In this document: piece after piece, positions 10,479 to 20,327 of the stretch
How positions within the stretch are numbered: position 1 is the first letter of the stretch
Layout: the number at the start of each line of letters is the position of its first letter
Assembly (NCBI RefSeq): GCF_000350225.1
Contig: NW_005179248.1
Coordinates: forward strand, 1-46,606
Reading direction: 5' to 3'
Origin: Chondrus crispus
Taxonomy: Eukaryota; Rhodophyta; Florideophyceae; Gigartinales; Gigartinaceae
Length of the DNA: 46,606 bases
Translations under genes and position numbers: made by a program
The notes under the pieces: model-generated
Told to the model about the DNA's origin: nothing
What the model saw: the letters and a program-made list of their open reading frames with translations, nothing else
The model's database searches: none

Positions 10479-11813
10479 TCACGCAACAAATTGAGATAGA
10501 TACAACGGGTCAATACATACAACTAGCGCCTTTGTCGTGGTCGCATAAATCCTAGTAAATGAAGTCTTTCTGCAATTTTTGTCCCGGAGCATAGAATTCT
10601 CCCTTCCTCGCTGTCTAGATCTCTGAGCAGTTTGTTCAGTGTGCAGTAAACTTTGAATGTGAATGATACGGGATCCATCCACGTTATTTTCCTCAGCAAC
10701 CGGAATGGAACTAAAGTCCCTGTCATCGGAATTATCGATGATGAAGTTGTGGAGTTTGCAAGCCACCATTATGATCGAAGTATCGATTGAAAGGTCATAA
10801 CGCAATGCTGACCAAAAAATTCCAAACCGGCAGATCAAAATCCCAAATGTCTGTTCCACAATCATGCGACAAGAAGAAAGATAAAAGTTAAATGTATCTT
10901 TCATAACCGATAAACCATATCCACTGTACGACGTCACAATATGTTGACCGTTTGAATAAGCATCATCCGCTGCAACAGTGGCCCACTCCGGCAGCTCTGT
11001 ACCTTGCAGAAGATCATACAGTTTTGTAGCCTGCAGAGCAGTCGAGTCGTGAGTACCACCAGCGTGTCCTGTAGAAACAAAGTAAAACTTGTAGTCAGCG
11101 CCAACTGCAGCTTGAACACAGAGCGAGAAAAAGCCCTTGCGATTGAAATACTTCCTTGCGTCCGGTGTGATTCCTGATCGACGCGTCATTATTTCTATAG
11201 CAATGCCATCTAATGCCTCAATGATACCCCGGATCGGACTATTCCTGCTTTGCTGAAAACGTAAAGCGCTTTGTTGGCATTCTTCCTCACTTTGTGGAAA
11301 TGACAGTTTCGGTAGATCTTTGTTTAAAGCCGATAAAGTTTGCTGAAAATTTGCATATGTCGTCGATCGTCCAATACTGTAAGGCCAACTTACATCCAGA
11401 TAGCTTGCACCAGCAAGAATGCGGAAAGTCACGCAAATTTTGACTTCTATCGACACAATTGCAGCATAAATTGAAGATCTGTGCATTAGAGACCGTAGAT
11501 ACGGCTTAGTAAGGCGAACCAGGGTTTCAAACTGAGGGTAACTTATCCTGTAAAGTCTTCGAAAAAGCTCATGGCCGATAGTTGCGACGTGCTTGTAAAC
11601 CTCGAACGTTCTTCTCGATGTAACCTTCCGACTTCGCCTCAGGTCATGGTTTCTGCTGCCCATCGCAGCAAATGAAGTGAGAAAAAGCAAGGGAAATATG
11701 GCAAGTGCTTGATGTTGTCTTTGCGGTCGGCGTTTCATGCAGTGAGCCAAACGACGCATACCGCAAAATATATGGCGGTGATGCTGCAAAAATGATACTC
11801 GTCTGTGCTCCAT
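10479..11813 (-). CDS. PIF/Harbinger transposase (DDE_Tnp_4 nuclease)
   Basis: A 444-codon uninterrupted frame for a Harbinger-type (HARBI1-like) nuclease, which would excise and reinsert its element with a 3-bp target duplication. The N-terminal part (residues ~70-150) holds helical DNA-binding sequence. The catalytic core shows EALDGIAIEI (Asp202), GTHDSTALQA (Asp256), AADDAYSNG, and RMIVEQTFGILICRF (Glu320), matching the DDE plus VEQTFG pattern of the family. The Met at 11663 (MGSRNHDLRR) is an equally likely start, because the first 50 residues are Arg/His-rich and unlike the family. It is convergent with the decayed accessory gene. I could not find convincing terminal inverted repeats for this element. 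Confidence 0.9.
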   Translation of the reverse strand: MEHRRVSFLQHHRHIFCGMRRLAHCMKRRPQRQHQALAIFPLLFLTSFAAMGSRNHDLRRSRKVTSRRTFEVYKHVATIGHELFRRLYRISYPQFETLVRLTKPYLRSLMHRSSIYAAIVSIEVKICVTFRILAGASYLDVSWPYSIGRSTTYANFQQTLSALNKDLPKLSFPQSEEECQQSALRFQQSRNSPIRGIIEALDGIAIEIMTRRSGITPDARKYFNRKGFFSLCVQAAVGADYKFYFVSTGHAGGTHDSTALQATKLYDLLQGTELPEWATVAADDAYSNGQHIVTSYSGYGLSVMKDTFNFYLSSCRMIVEQTFGILICRFGIFWSALRYDLSIDTSIIMVACKLHNFIIDNSDDRDFSSIPVAEENNVDGSRIIHIQSLLHTEQTAQRSRQRGRENSMLRDKNCRKTSFTRIYATTTKALVVCIDPLYLSQFVA

Positions 11814-12483
11814 ATTTTCCGTTCGGTAGTAATAGTAGAATCTCGAGACGAAGAGAGGGGACTATATGACCGATATCTGACATCAAAAGGACTGTCGCTC
11901 AGAATGACGTCAGGTTGATATTCACAAGTGTTGATAACTGCAGATCTTGAAGTAAGAAATCTGCAGCGAGTTTCTGGAAAAATGCTGATTTCATAGACAG
12001 CTTTAGCGGTTGGAAAGTTGGAAAAGTGGTATGACAAATAGCTTTCTGATTTCAAAATCTCCCCTTGTTTTTAGGGCATAGACAGCCCCTCAGTTCTTGA
12101 CTGTGGAGTGCCATTGACTACGTACGTGACACTTCTGACGAGACTATCATTCATTCGAGAGGGACAGCAGTTTTCCCAAAATAAAAAGAACTGTCGGAAA
12201 ACGTTTGCATAATCGGCAATACAGGAAGCGGTCATGCCGCAAGTATTGACGCGAACGCAGCCAAAACTACTCCCCCGAAATTCCTAATGGCCACATGGAA
12301 TGGCACTACAAGAAACGCTACAGTCGTGAAAATGCAAGGATACTCATGGAAATGAAGTCGAAAAAGTGGGCGTGGCGTGTTCACGAATGGCTTCGGTACG
12401 AGTGTTCAAATTTACTAATAATAGTGACTATACGCCTGCAGAAATGAGAAATGATTTCAGCACTTGTGAGCAAAAGACATTAC
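11814..12483. other. upstream region of the Harbinger nuclease, no gene
   Basis: AT-richer sequence upstream of the minus-strand nuclease, presumably its promoter side and one end of the element. I see no reading frame with family motifs and no clear terminal repeat. Confidence 0.4.
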
Positions 12484-12629
12484 TGTAGCATAACCCCCCC
12501 CCTGGGGCTTTAAATTAGATTAGATCAAGAACTACATCAGCTACTGTAGAGCGTCGAGCTCTACAGTACAACGGCGCGTGTCCACGTGTACACCACGGGG
12601 ACAAGGGACACGCGCATACACGTGCACAC
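12484..12629 (+). mobile_element. truncated family-C LTR (U3 fragment)
   Basis: This 146-bp stretch starts TGTAGCATAACCCCC and is the inverted counterpart of 8192-8339 within the solo LTR C, including the shared core TGTACACCACGGGGACAAGG. Similarity stops abruptly at 12629, where gag-like coding sequence begins. It looks like the U3 start of the 5' LTR of gypsy1, with the rest of the LTR, primer-binding site and start of gag deleted, or alternatively an unrelated LTR fragment. Confidence 0.6.
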
Positions 12630-12965
12630 CTTGAAGGTGATTTACCTTCCCATAATTTACGGAGAGGGAACCCCGATCAAGGGGGAAGCTCAGACGACGA
12701 GGGGAGTGGACGACGAAAAACGTCCAAACCCAGTCGGAAAGAGCGGAAGGCGAACCGTCGCAAAGGACGAAAGGATGGTTACCCTCTGGACGGGTATTCG
12801 AGCCCGTCCTTGTCATCCTCCTCTGACTCGGAGACCGATTCCGAGTCAGAGTCACTTACGGCCCCAGCGCCGACGTTCGGCCCCAAACTGAAAAAGATTT
12901 GGCCATTTGTGGATCTTGGGGTGACAGGTGCGCCTTTTGATGCACCTGGGGAGGTGAAGTTCTAG
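12630..12965 (+). pseudogene. gypsy1 gag, N-terminal part
   Basis: A frame ending at the TAG 12963-12965 encodes a basic/Ser-Asp-rich stretch (KTSKPSRKERKANRRKG, then SSSSDSETDSESES) followed by KLKKIWPFVDLGVTGAPFD. It stays in register with the gag frame that resumes at 13916 if the intervening 941-bp element plus one 9-bp target duplicate is removed. The true start is missing at the deletion junction with the LTR fragment. Confidence 0.55.
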
Positions 12966-12968
12966 CCC

Positions 12969-13909
12969 TCGGGGTGTTTTGGGGGCGACTACCCCACTTG
13001 AGGTGGCATTGAAGGGTGACGTTCCTCATTCATCCAATTCCGAGGGTGACGTCGCCCTAAGAAAACGACATGTTGAAACATGCCGATCTTTATCTGTGTG
13101 TATAGGGCGACATTGGATCGTTTTCTGAGATTGATGTGATTTCAGTTGGAAATATAGGGTGACTTCATATGCGAAACACCGGCAACTTCTACCCACTCTA
13201 TCTACATACAATTACATACAGTATTTTACATAACACGGAAGCATGTTTACCTAGTGTTTTCATCCCCATAAAGCTGTCTCAGTGCACGATCAGTAACAAT
13301 ATGCAATCCCATGTGCCTGCCTTCATCGCCTTGCTCTGAACCATGCCAGAGGCAGGGTGCAGAGTCAGGCGATGAAGAAAGCGGGTGAGGGCATTGCGGC
13401 GAGATGTGCGGGGGGGAGCTGGGGAACTTACACGCCAAAAAGTAGCGGGTTCAGAAAGCAGAACGTACGCCACTTGACCGCGCGTCACCGTATGCTACTG
13501 TGGTGGGCACTGGGCGTCCTCTGTAGCCACACTATATTGTTTCAGTTTTGAGAGCGCTTTATCCAGCGCGAAACCGTGCGTTGGCGTGCTTTTATAGGGG
13601 TGACATTAAAACAATCATCCGTTTTTAGGGCGACTTTTCTAACATTTAGGTCTCTGCCGAAATGGCCACGATGGTATAGGTTTCTATGGAGTGACATCCC
13701 CGAATATGAGTTTGTCGGAGGTGACTTTACTATCGTTTTTCTGTCACCCTAGAAAACGTGCATTGTCACCCCATGCAGAGGACACCATGGACCAAAATCA
13801 CCCCACTAGCAGAGCACTTTCTAGTAGTGTCGCCCTATAAAAAACCCCACCACATTGAAATCGCCCCACGTAGATTTCACTTTGGCCGGGTGTCGCCCCC
13901 AAATCTACA
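12969..13909. mobile_element. non-autonomous DNA transposon with GGGYGAC motif arrays
   Basis: A ~941-bp insertion into gypsy1 gag. Near each end it has TTTGGGGGCGAC, in inverted orientation (12978-12989 and about 13892-13903). Inside, GGGTGAC/GGGCGAC-type motifs occur about nine times in plus orientation up to ~13725 (e.g. 13014, 13044, 13104, 13157, 13598, 13628, 13717) and then about six times in minus orientation (e.g. 13743, 13764, 13829, 13860, 13892). The flanks TTCTAGCCC (12960-12968) and CTTTGACCC (13910-13918) match at 5 of 9 bases with only transitions between them, compatible with an old 9-bp Mutator-type duplication. No transposase is encoded; the superfamily is uncertain. Confidence 0.6.
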
Positions 13910-13915
13910 CTTTGA

Positions 13916-15058
13916 CCCAAAAAGGTTTCTGTCTGGAAGCCGACGAACCACCGGTTCAGAGGTCTGTGCAACTACCGACCCTACTGCCTTGTGGATACCG
14001 ACCCAACCCTGGACGACCGGGTATACGCTACCACCCGTAAGAGGGTGCAGTACCTCCTCGTGGTCATGGGGGAGTACAAATTCAGCGGGGTAGATCCCAT
14101 CAGGGTCATCAGTTTCCTGGCTCGCTGCAAGGAAAATTTTGACAACGCCAATATGACCGAGGCGATGGCCCTGATGGCCCTACCCCATCTGCTGGCCCCG
14201 CCCGCTAAGGAAGCGTATGAGTCCCAGCGGGGACTGCACCGCAAATCTCAGGGGATCGCGAGCTGGGCCACCGCCGTCAATTGGCTGTTACGCACGTATG
14301 AGACGAACCTCGAGATCGAGTGGGCTCTCACGGCATTGAGGGAACTACGCCAGAAGCCGGGCGAATTGGAAACCGAGTACGCTACTCGAATGTCCACCGC
14401 CCTGGGAAGGTGCGGGGACGTGTACTCGGCATACGAGAAGACGACCCTCTTCATCGAGGGGCTCACCCCCGCGATCAAGCCACTGGTGTTGCAAGCTCGG
14501 GAGGATCGACCGCGATCCTCGTTCAAGGATACCATCGCCCACGCGCGTTCGCACGGAGACGCCTTCCGGGCCCAGCACGGTTCCGGGCGCCGCGTGGAGT
14601 TCGGGAAGCGCCGCCCGGTTAAACAGGTTCTCGCTGCCCTAGATGGCGCCCCGTCGATGTCGACCGGCCCCCCTCCCAGTTTTCAAACGGCCCGGGGAGC
14701 CGAGAACTACTTCGCTACCGAAGGTGACCTCGCCGGGGGGACTCCTTCCCTCCCGACGGAAGAATCCACCTTCAACGACGGAGACTCGCTGTTTTACGGC
14801 GACCGGCGCAAGCCGTATCAACCCGCTCGAGAGCCCGCCGAGGGCTTTCGCGGACTTCCACCAGGCAGAACGTCCCGTAATTACCAGAAGGACCTGCGAG
14901 GACCTCCCTCCCCGCAGATCATCTGCTTCACCTGTTATCGGGTCGGGGACCACATTTCCCCCGACTGCGGTATAAAGGTGAAAGATGTATCCCTCGTACC
15001 CCACCAGTACGAGAAGTTGACCGCGGCCCAAAAGAGCCGAGTGCCTCCGGAGGCGTAA
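13916..15058 (+). pseudogene. gypsy1 gag, main part with zinc knuckle
   Basis: The frame is open from 13916; its first Met is at 13991 (MDTDPTLDDRVYATT). It encodes a retrotransposon Gag: a helical capsid-like region (FLARCKENFDNANMTEA through TYETNLEIEWALTALRE, typical of Ty3 capsids), a Pro/Thr-rich linker, and a CX2CX5HX4C knuckle (CFTCYRVGDHISPDC) near the end, one residue longer than the canonical spacing. It would form the particle shell and bind element RNA. It ends at TAA, and the protease frame resumes at 15431 after about 370 bp of mixed frames. Confidence 0.85.
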
Positions 15059-15430
15059 CTCCGAGCCGTCGCCCTTCTCAGTTACGAGGCGAACCGGGTA
15101 ATGAACCCTGAAGCCGTCGCCGGCCCGCCACCGCGTGCGGGTACCGGGACGAGGGCGTTTCCGTCCCCCGGGGAAGCTTCTCCTCCTCCAAAAAACTAGG
15201 AGAACCTCAGCCCGCAGCAGCTGTGGTGGACACGGGCACGTCCCCGCATCTCCCGCCCAAGGCGGCGGAATCGTCCTCACCTCCCGAGACGGAGAAGCGG
15301 TACCGGATCCTCGGCCGCAAACACACTGGGCTATCCCAGGGAGACCCCGACCCCGAACCGCTCGGTACCTTACGTCGAACTTGGCGGAAAACACCCCCCG
15401 CTTGCAAGGGGTGTTAGCCATCCCGAGACA
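15059..15430 (+). other. gag-protease linker of gypsy1, frame-scrambled
   Basis: Pro/Arg-rich sequence in mixed frames between the gag stop and the protease. It is probably former gag-pol linker with indels. It holds a short hairpin at 15381-15415 (CACCCCTTGCAAGGGGTG-like). Confidence 0.4.
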
Positions 15431-16369
15431 GTGCTTGCGCTGTCTCGGCGTAATTACAAGGTCTACGCAGACCTTGGACTATCACCGTCGATATTGGTGC
15501 GCCAGCTCACAATATTCGATACAGGAGCTGGCTCCAATTTCGTACGTGTCGACTCGCTCCCCTCCGGATGGGAGGCGCTGATTATTCCGGGTGAAATCCC
15601 GACGATTGCGGACGCCAATGGGAGACCATTGCGTACGAGCGGACAAATCCCCCTCGTGGTGCAGTTAGGTGACCGCACCATGAGGTGTAATTTCATCGTC
15701 TGTGAACGATTAGCCGCCCCCGTGATACTGGGGTACGAATTTAACGACAAGTTCGTCGAAGCCATCTACCCATGGCGGAAGGTGGTGGAACTGGACGATG
15801 GCACCAAGATACCCATCGTCCGGAAACCCGCGTCTCGGGGCGCGAACGACCCTTCCCTCCCGTCGGAGCAAGAGTATGCCCCAGAAGCCGGGAGGATCTC
15901 CCCAAATCTCAAGGTGTCTCGCGCCGTGGAAATCCCGGCGGGCACCCAGACCTGGGTATACGTCAAAAGTGGACGGGCAGGACTCTCGGTCGTCGAGGCG
16001 AACCCGCATTTATACGCGAAGCATCAGGTCTCCCTCTCCAACGGGGTGGTGCACATCACCCCGTTGAAAGAGTTCAAGGTCCTCGTGGCGAACTTCTCGT
16101 CCGCCAACAAGAGGTTGTCGAAGAACCAAGTCGTTAGCTTCGTCACTCCCCATTCACGGGCGATGTTGCGCACGGCGATGCCGTTGGACGCGGTCCTAGC
16201 CGCGGAATTCTCCGAGGGGAGCCCCCCTCTACAGGGCGAGAGGCCCCCTCGCGGGGCCCTCTCCCCAGCAGAGCCATCCACTCCGCAGGAGGCGGTTCCC
16301 CTCGACCACCTGCCGGCGCACGTGCGAGGGCAGGTTCGCACCATGCTTGCGCCATACGCCGGAATGTGA
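15431..16369 (+). pseudogene. gypsy1 aspartic protease region
   Basis: A 312-codon frame with LTIFDTGAGSNFVRVDSLP, the retroviral-type aspartic protease active site (DTGA), and CERLAAPVILGYEFND, the flap-distal hydrophobic-Leu-Gly motif. It would cleave the Gag-Pol polyprotein. The frame ends at TGA 16367-16369. The reverse transcriptase continues in the same frame at once (DGNLGEVRATEHRIEL), so this stop is a nonsense mutation, most simply TGG to TGA. Confidence 0.88.
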
Positions 16370-17080
16370 GATGGAAACTTGGGCGAAGTTCGAGCGACCG
16401 AACATCGCATCGAACTCACCCCCGGCGCCAAGCCGTTTCGTTGTCAGCGATATCGCGCTGGTCTCCGCGCCCGTGAGGCGGAACAAGCGTTGGTGGACGA
16501 GATGTTAGCCAACGGGGTGGTCTCTCGGTCCAAGTCCGAATGGGCGTCCCCCGTTGTGCTCATACCCAAATCGGATGGGAGCCTCCGCTTCTGCGTCGAT
16601 TATCGACGGCTGAACGCGCTGACCGTGCGGGACACGTATCCAATCCCTCGCATGGACGAGTGCCTTGATTCTCTCGGTGAGGCCAAGGTTTTTTCCACCC
16701 TCGATTGTAACTCCGGGTACTGGCAAATACCAGTCGCCGATGAGGATCGCCCGAAAACCACGTTCACGTGTCACTCCAGTACTTATCAGTTCAACCGTAT
16801 GCCGTTCGGGTTGATGAACGCCCCGGCCACTTTTCAACGTATGTTGGATATCCTCCTCTCAGGCTATCGCTGGAAGAGCTGTCTCATCTACCTGGATGAT
16901 ATCATAATCTTCTCCAAGGATTATGACACGCACCTCAAGGATGTGGACGTAATACTCCGTGCTCTGCAGCAGGAGAGATTATCACTTATCTTAACAAGTG
17001 CAAGTTTTTTCAGGACTCTGTCGAGTACCTGGGTCATATTATTCGACCGGGCGAACTCGAGATCCACCCGAAGAATGTGA
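16370..17080 (+). pseudogene. gypsy1 reverse transcriptase, fingers and palm
   Basis: Contains the classical Ty3/gypsy RT motifs: WASPVVLIPKSDGSLRFCVD, YRRLNALTVRDTYPIPR, STLDCNSGYWQIPV, MPFGLMNAPATFQRM and CLIYLDDIIIFS. The catalytic YLDD is intact. Near 16985-17000 the frame is lost, and the thumb continues in another frame (from about 17000), so a small indel inactivates it. It would copy element RNA into cDNA. Confidence 0.92.
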
Positions 17081-17751
17081 AAGCGCTCTCAGAAGCGACT
17101 CAACCACGGACCCAGACCGAGCTGCGCTCGTTCTTGGGAATGTGTAATGTCTACCGACGTTTCGTCGATCATTTCGCCAAGATGGCGGCGCCCCTTACGG
17201 CTATGCTCCGAAAAGGAGAGCCGGGTGTCCTTCCCGATCTGGATGAAGAGCAGACCACGGCCTTCAACACACTGAAGGAGTGCTTAATTTCGCCACCAGT
17301 CTAAAAACTCCCGAGACTGGGGCGCCCATACTCGCTGGACACGGATGCGTCAGACGCTCAGTTGGGCTGCACACAACTGCAGACCCATGAGGATGGACAC
17401 CGATACCACGTCGGGTATTGGCCACGCACGCTCTCGTCAGCAGAACAAAACTACTCGGCAACCGAGAAGGAATGCCTCGCCATCGTATGGGCGGTACAGA
17501 CGCTCCGCCCATATCTGGAAAGGGAGCGGTTCATGGTCAACACCGACCACCACTCCGTGCGGTGGCTGATGAACCTCGCCGATGCGAGTGGCCGACTTGC
17601 CCGGTGGCGCTTGCGCCTTGCCGAATATGACTTCGACGTAACCTGCTTGAAGGGAATCAAGAACTGCCTCGCCGATGCGCTGAGTCGTATCCCATCTACG
17701 GGGGTACGACTGTCCCGATCGACGAAGAGATTCCTTGCTACTCCGTCATGA
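17077..17751 (+). pseudogene. gypsy1 RT connection and RNase H
   Basis: In one frame: SFLGMCNVYRRFVDHFAKM (thumb/connection, the usual YRRF motif), an in-frame TAA at 17302-17304, then SLDTDASDAQLG (first RNase H Asp), SATEKECLAIVWAVQ (Glu), and NTDHHSVRWLM (Asp), ending in CLADALSRIP, the normal RNase H terminus. RNase H would degrade RNA in the RNA:DNA hybrid. The nonsense codon and upstream shift make it nonfunctional. Confidence 0.9.
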
Positions 17752-18674
17752 ATTTCGACGATGAGCCTCAGCATCAAGAGGAGACCTACGACACCACCGA
17801 CGTCGAAATTTCCGCGGGCTGCTACGCGCTGGACCCCCCGGCCTCGATGGCCGCGATAACCCACGAAGACTTCTCTCGTGAACAGCACTCCGATCCATTT
17901 TGTAAGGAGGTGATTTCCCGTCTTGAGAAGGGGGAGGGGTCCGCCGAATTGCGCCGGTCCCGTTTCTTCGTGAATCGGGAAGGGCTGGTCTGCCGGAAAG
18001 CCCACCTCGACGGCGTGGAACAGATCGTAGTACCAATAACCCTCCGAGAAAGGTTGTTGTACTTGTCGCATTATCCCGCCACCTCCGACCATCCGGGAGG
18101 TAGGCGATTGTTCTATACGCTAAGACAGCGGTTTTATTGGCCAAGCATGTCGGTGGATGCTTACTCCGCAGTGAGGATGTGCCCCGACTGCGCGAAGGCT
18201 TGCATCAAATTGCGGAAGCACAACTCGGAGTTGAAGACCTTTCCTCCGTCAGGACCGTTGGAGTACATCGCCATTGATATCTTTGGCGAGCTCTCCCGCA
18301 CACCGAGAGGGAACCGATTCCTCTTGGTGATGACGGATAGATACTCCAAGCTGACCAGGACGGTCCCGCTCAAGAGGATTACCGCCGAAACGGTTGCACA
18401 GGCGTTCATTTCCCACTGGGGTTTCACGTACGGAGCACCTGTGAAACTCCTCTCCGATAATGGAGGACAATTCACCTCGAGGTTTTTCCTCGCAATGTGG
18501 AACATACTCTCAATAGAGAGCGTGTTTACAACGGCATATACCCCCAAACCAATGGGCAGGTGGAAAGATTCAACCGTACGTTGGTATCAACCCTCCGCCA
18601 CCACCTTGCCGATAATCAACGTGACTGGGACCAGTACACGGATGCACTCACGTACGGCTACAATTGTACGCTGA
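17748..18674 (+). pseudogene. gypsy1 integrase, zinc finger and core
   Basis: An HHCC zinc-binding region (YLSHYPATSDHPGGRR ... VRMCPDCAKAC) is followed by the core: YIAIDIFGELSRTPRG (first Asp) and KLLSDNGGQFTSRFF (second Asp). The frame shifts around 18550, where the Glu-bearing segment moves to another frame (next entry). It would insert cDNA into chromatin. Confidence 0.9.
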
Positions 18675-19375
18675 ACAGGATGATCGGTATGCGACCGTTC
18701 GACCTGGTACTATCCCGGACCCCGAGTCCATTGTCCCCCCAACAAACGCCGCTGTTGGACCCATCCGCCTCAAGGGCGCAGTTCAAGATCCACTACCTAG
18801 CGTCGCTCCGCGGCCTGATGTCGACGGCCAGCCGCAACTTGCTGGCCGGACAGGAGCGATATAAGAACGATTTCGATAATCGGATACGCCACGCCACCCC
18901 AGACTATCGGGTGGGGGATCAAGTACTGGTGAACCGCGAGGCCACGCTACGGTCCGAGGAGAAAACGGACAAGGACCAGGTTAGTAATAAGCTCGCACCG
19001 CAGAACGAGGGACCCTTGCCTGTCGTACAGGTGGACGACCACACCGTCACCATCTTACGTGGGACGGGACTGAAGGACCGGCTCTCTCGCGACCGGGTCA
19101 TCAGGTCTCCTCCGCTGCGTAGCAGCGTGGAGGATCCACCGCCGGGACAGGTGGCGTCAGACGGGGAAGATGAAAACCTCCCCGACGGGACCCCTTCAGA
19201 AGAGACCCCCGCTACACTGGCGCTCGCCATGCCGCGCACGCCGGGGCCGATGGACGCCGTCATCGGCGGCGGAACCAGGACGCCCTCGCGCGTCTCGCTG
19301 GGTTCCGCTCTCAAATCGCGGCGAACCGCACCGAAACAGCAGACCAACCTCCGCTGTCGGACGCAAGGCCCCTAG
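18497..19375 (+). pseudogene. gypsy1 integrase, catalytic Glu and C-terminal part
   Basis: YPQTNGQVERFNRTLVSTL supplies the catalytic Glu of the DDE triad, followed by YTDALTYGYNCTLN and a GPY/F-like region (VGDQVLVNREATLRS; EGPLPVVQVDDHTVTIL). The remainder is a Pro/Ser/Thr-rich linker leading to the chromodomain, which lies in a further frame. Only the segment from about 18540 is genuine in this frame. Confidence 0.85.
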
Positions 19376-19434
19376 CGAAGGATACACGTCCCGCTACGCG
19401 CTCGCGAACGGCGAAGGAGTCCCACGAACCAACA

Positions 19435-19857
19435 GTGGACCCTACGGATCTACCTGCGCCCCGCCGCGTCATGCCCTCCGCCCCCCTGGAGATCGACTCC
19501 GCCCACCGCGCTTTCATCTCGTCTGGTGCGGCGCGCCTGGCCGCGAAGTGTACGTTCCGACTCAACGCCTTTCGCGTACCACCACCCGGACCATCGGCGC
19601 AGACCCTACCTCCTGCTTCCTCCGCGGGAGTCCCCACCGACGCCTATGTCGTGCAAGCGCTGACCTGGCACGGGCCGGGAGATGACAGGCTCCCCCTGTT
19701 TCGCGTACGTTGGTATGGGTACAGCGACGCTGAGTCGACCTGGGAGCCCGCCCGTCATATCGACTACAACATGGTCGCGCGATACTGCCAAAAAGCGGAT
19801 AACCATCCCCGACCGCGTGCTATGGGGGCATCCCGACAGCGTGGGACTCAAGAATTA
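19435..19857 (+). pseudogene. gypsy1 C-terminal chromodomain
   Basis: DAYVVQALTWHGPGDDRL then FRVRWYGYSDAESTWEP and ARHIDYNMVARYCQK form a recognisable chromodomain (aromatic residues in RWYGY and the STWEP motif). In chromoviruses this module steers integration to marked chromatin. It is reached from the integrase frame only by a shift. The family coding end is about 19857; the frame nominally runs on to 19992. Confidence 0.85.
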
Positions 19858-20148
19858 GACGGGCTGTATCCCAGCCTTGTTGCCCCCTTAATGAGGTACA
19901 CAGTGTACCTACCGCAATGCCCGCTGGAAACATGCGCCACGATCCCTCGAACCGCCTCCGGACGCCTTGGCCCGACAATCTCGCCCATTTGATCGTGTTT
20001 CAATTTTTGTGTTTGATTTTTTGGCAGATGTTTAATTTACGTTTAATTTTCAGTTTCAATTTTTGGTTTGATTTTTTTGGCCGGAGTTCATTTTATGTTA
20101 ATTTTTCGGCGGGTGGCGCTACCCCGGCCGTACTAAAGGCGGGGGGTA

Positions 20149-20170
20149 CCCTTCTGGGCGGCTCAATTCT
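20149..20170. repeat. pogo element left inverted repeat
   Basis: 22 bp, the exact reverse complement of 22399-22420, directly inside the TA duplicate. Confidence 0.92.
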
Positions 20171-20327
20171 AAAAAGGGGTCAATTCTAAAAAATCAATCC
20201 ATCGTACTCCCGCCCTCAAACCTCAAACACTTCCGAGAAAACCACCGCTCGGCCATCTCATACCCTTCCACACTCTCTCTGATCCCTAGTAATGCAATAG
20301 ACGGTGCCTCTTGCGGCCTGAGCAGAA

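Larger units (their letters stand above)
12630..20148 (+). mobile_element. Ty3/gypsy chromovirus, decayed (gypsy1)
   Basis: Order of domains on the plus strand: gag (split), zinc knuckle, aspartic protease, reverse transcriptase, RNase H, integrase with HHCC and DDE, chromodomain. This order (integrase after RNase H) defines Ty3/gypsy, and the terminal chromodomain a chromovirus. The polyprotein is broken by at least two in-frame stops and several frameshifts. A purine tract (TAAAGGCGGGGGG, 20134-20146) near the end could be the polypurine primer, but the pogo element inserts right after it and I could not identify an intact 3' LTR. The 5' LTR appears reduced to 12484-12629. Confidence 0.85.

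Noticed and set aside
12785..12815. tRNA T-arm (GGTATTCGAGCCC)
   Set aside because: No acceptor, D or anticodon arms around it; it lies in gag coding sequence.
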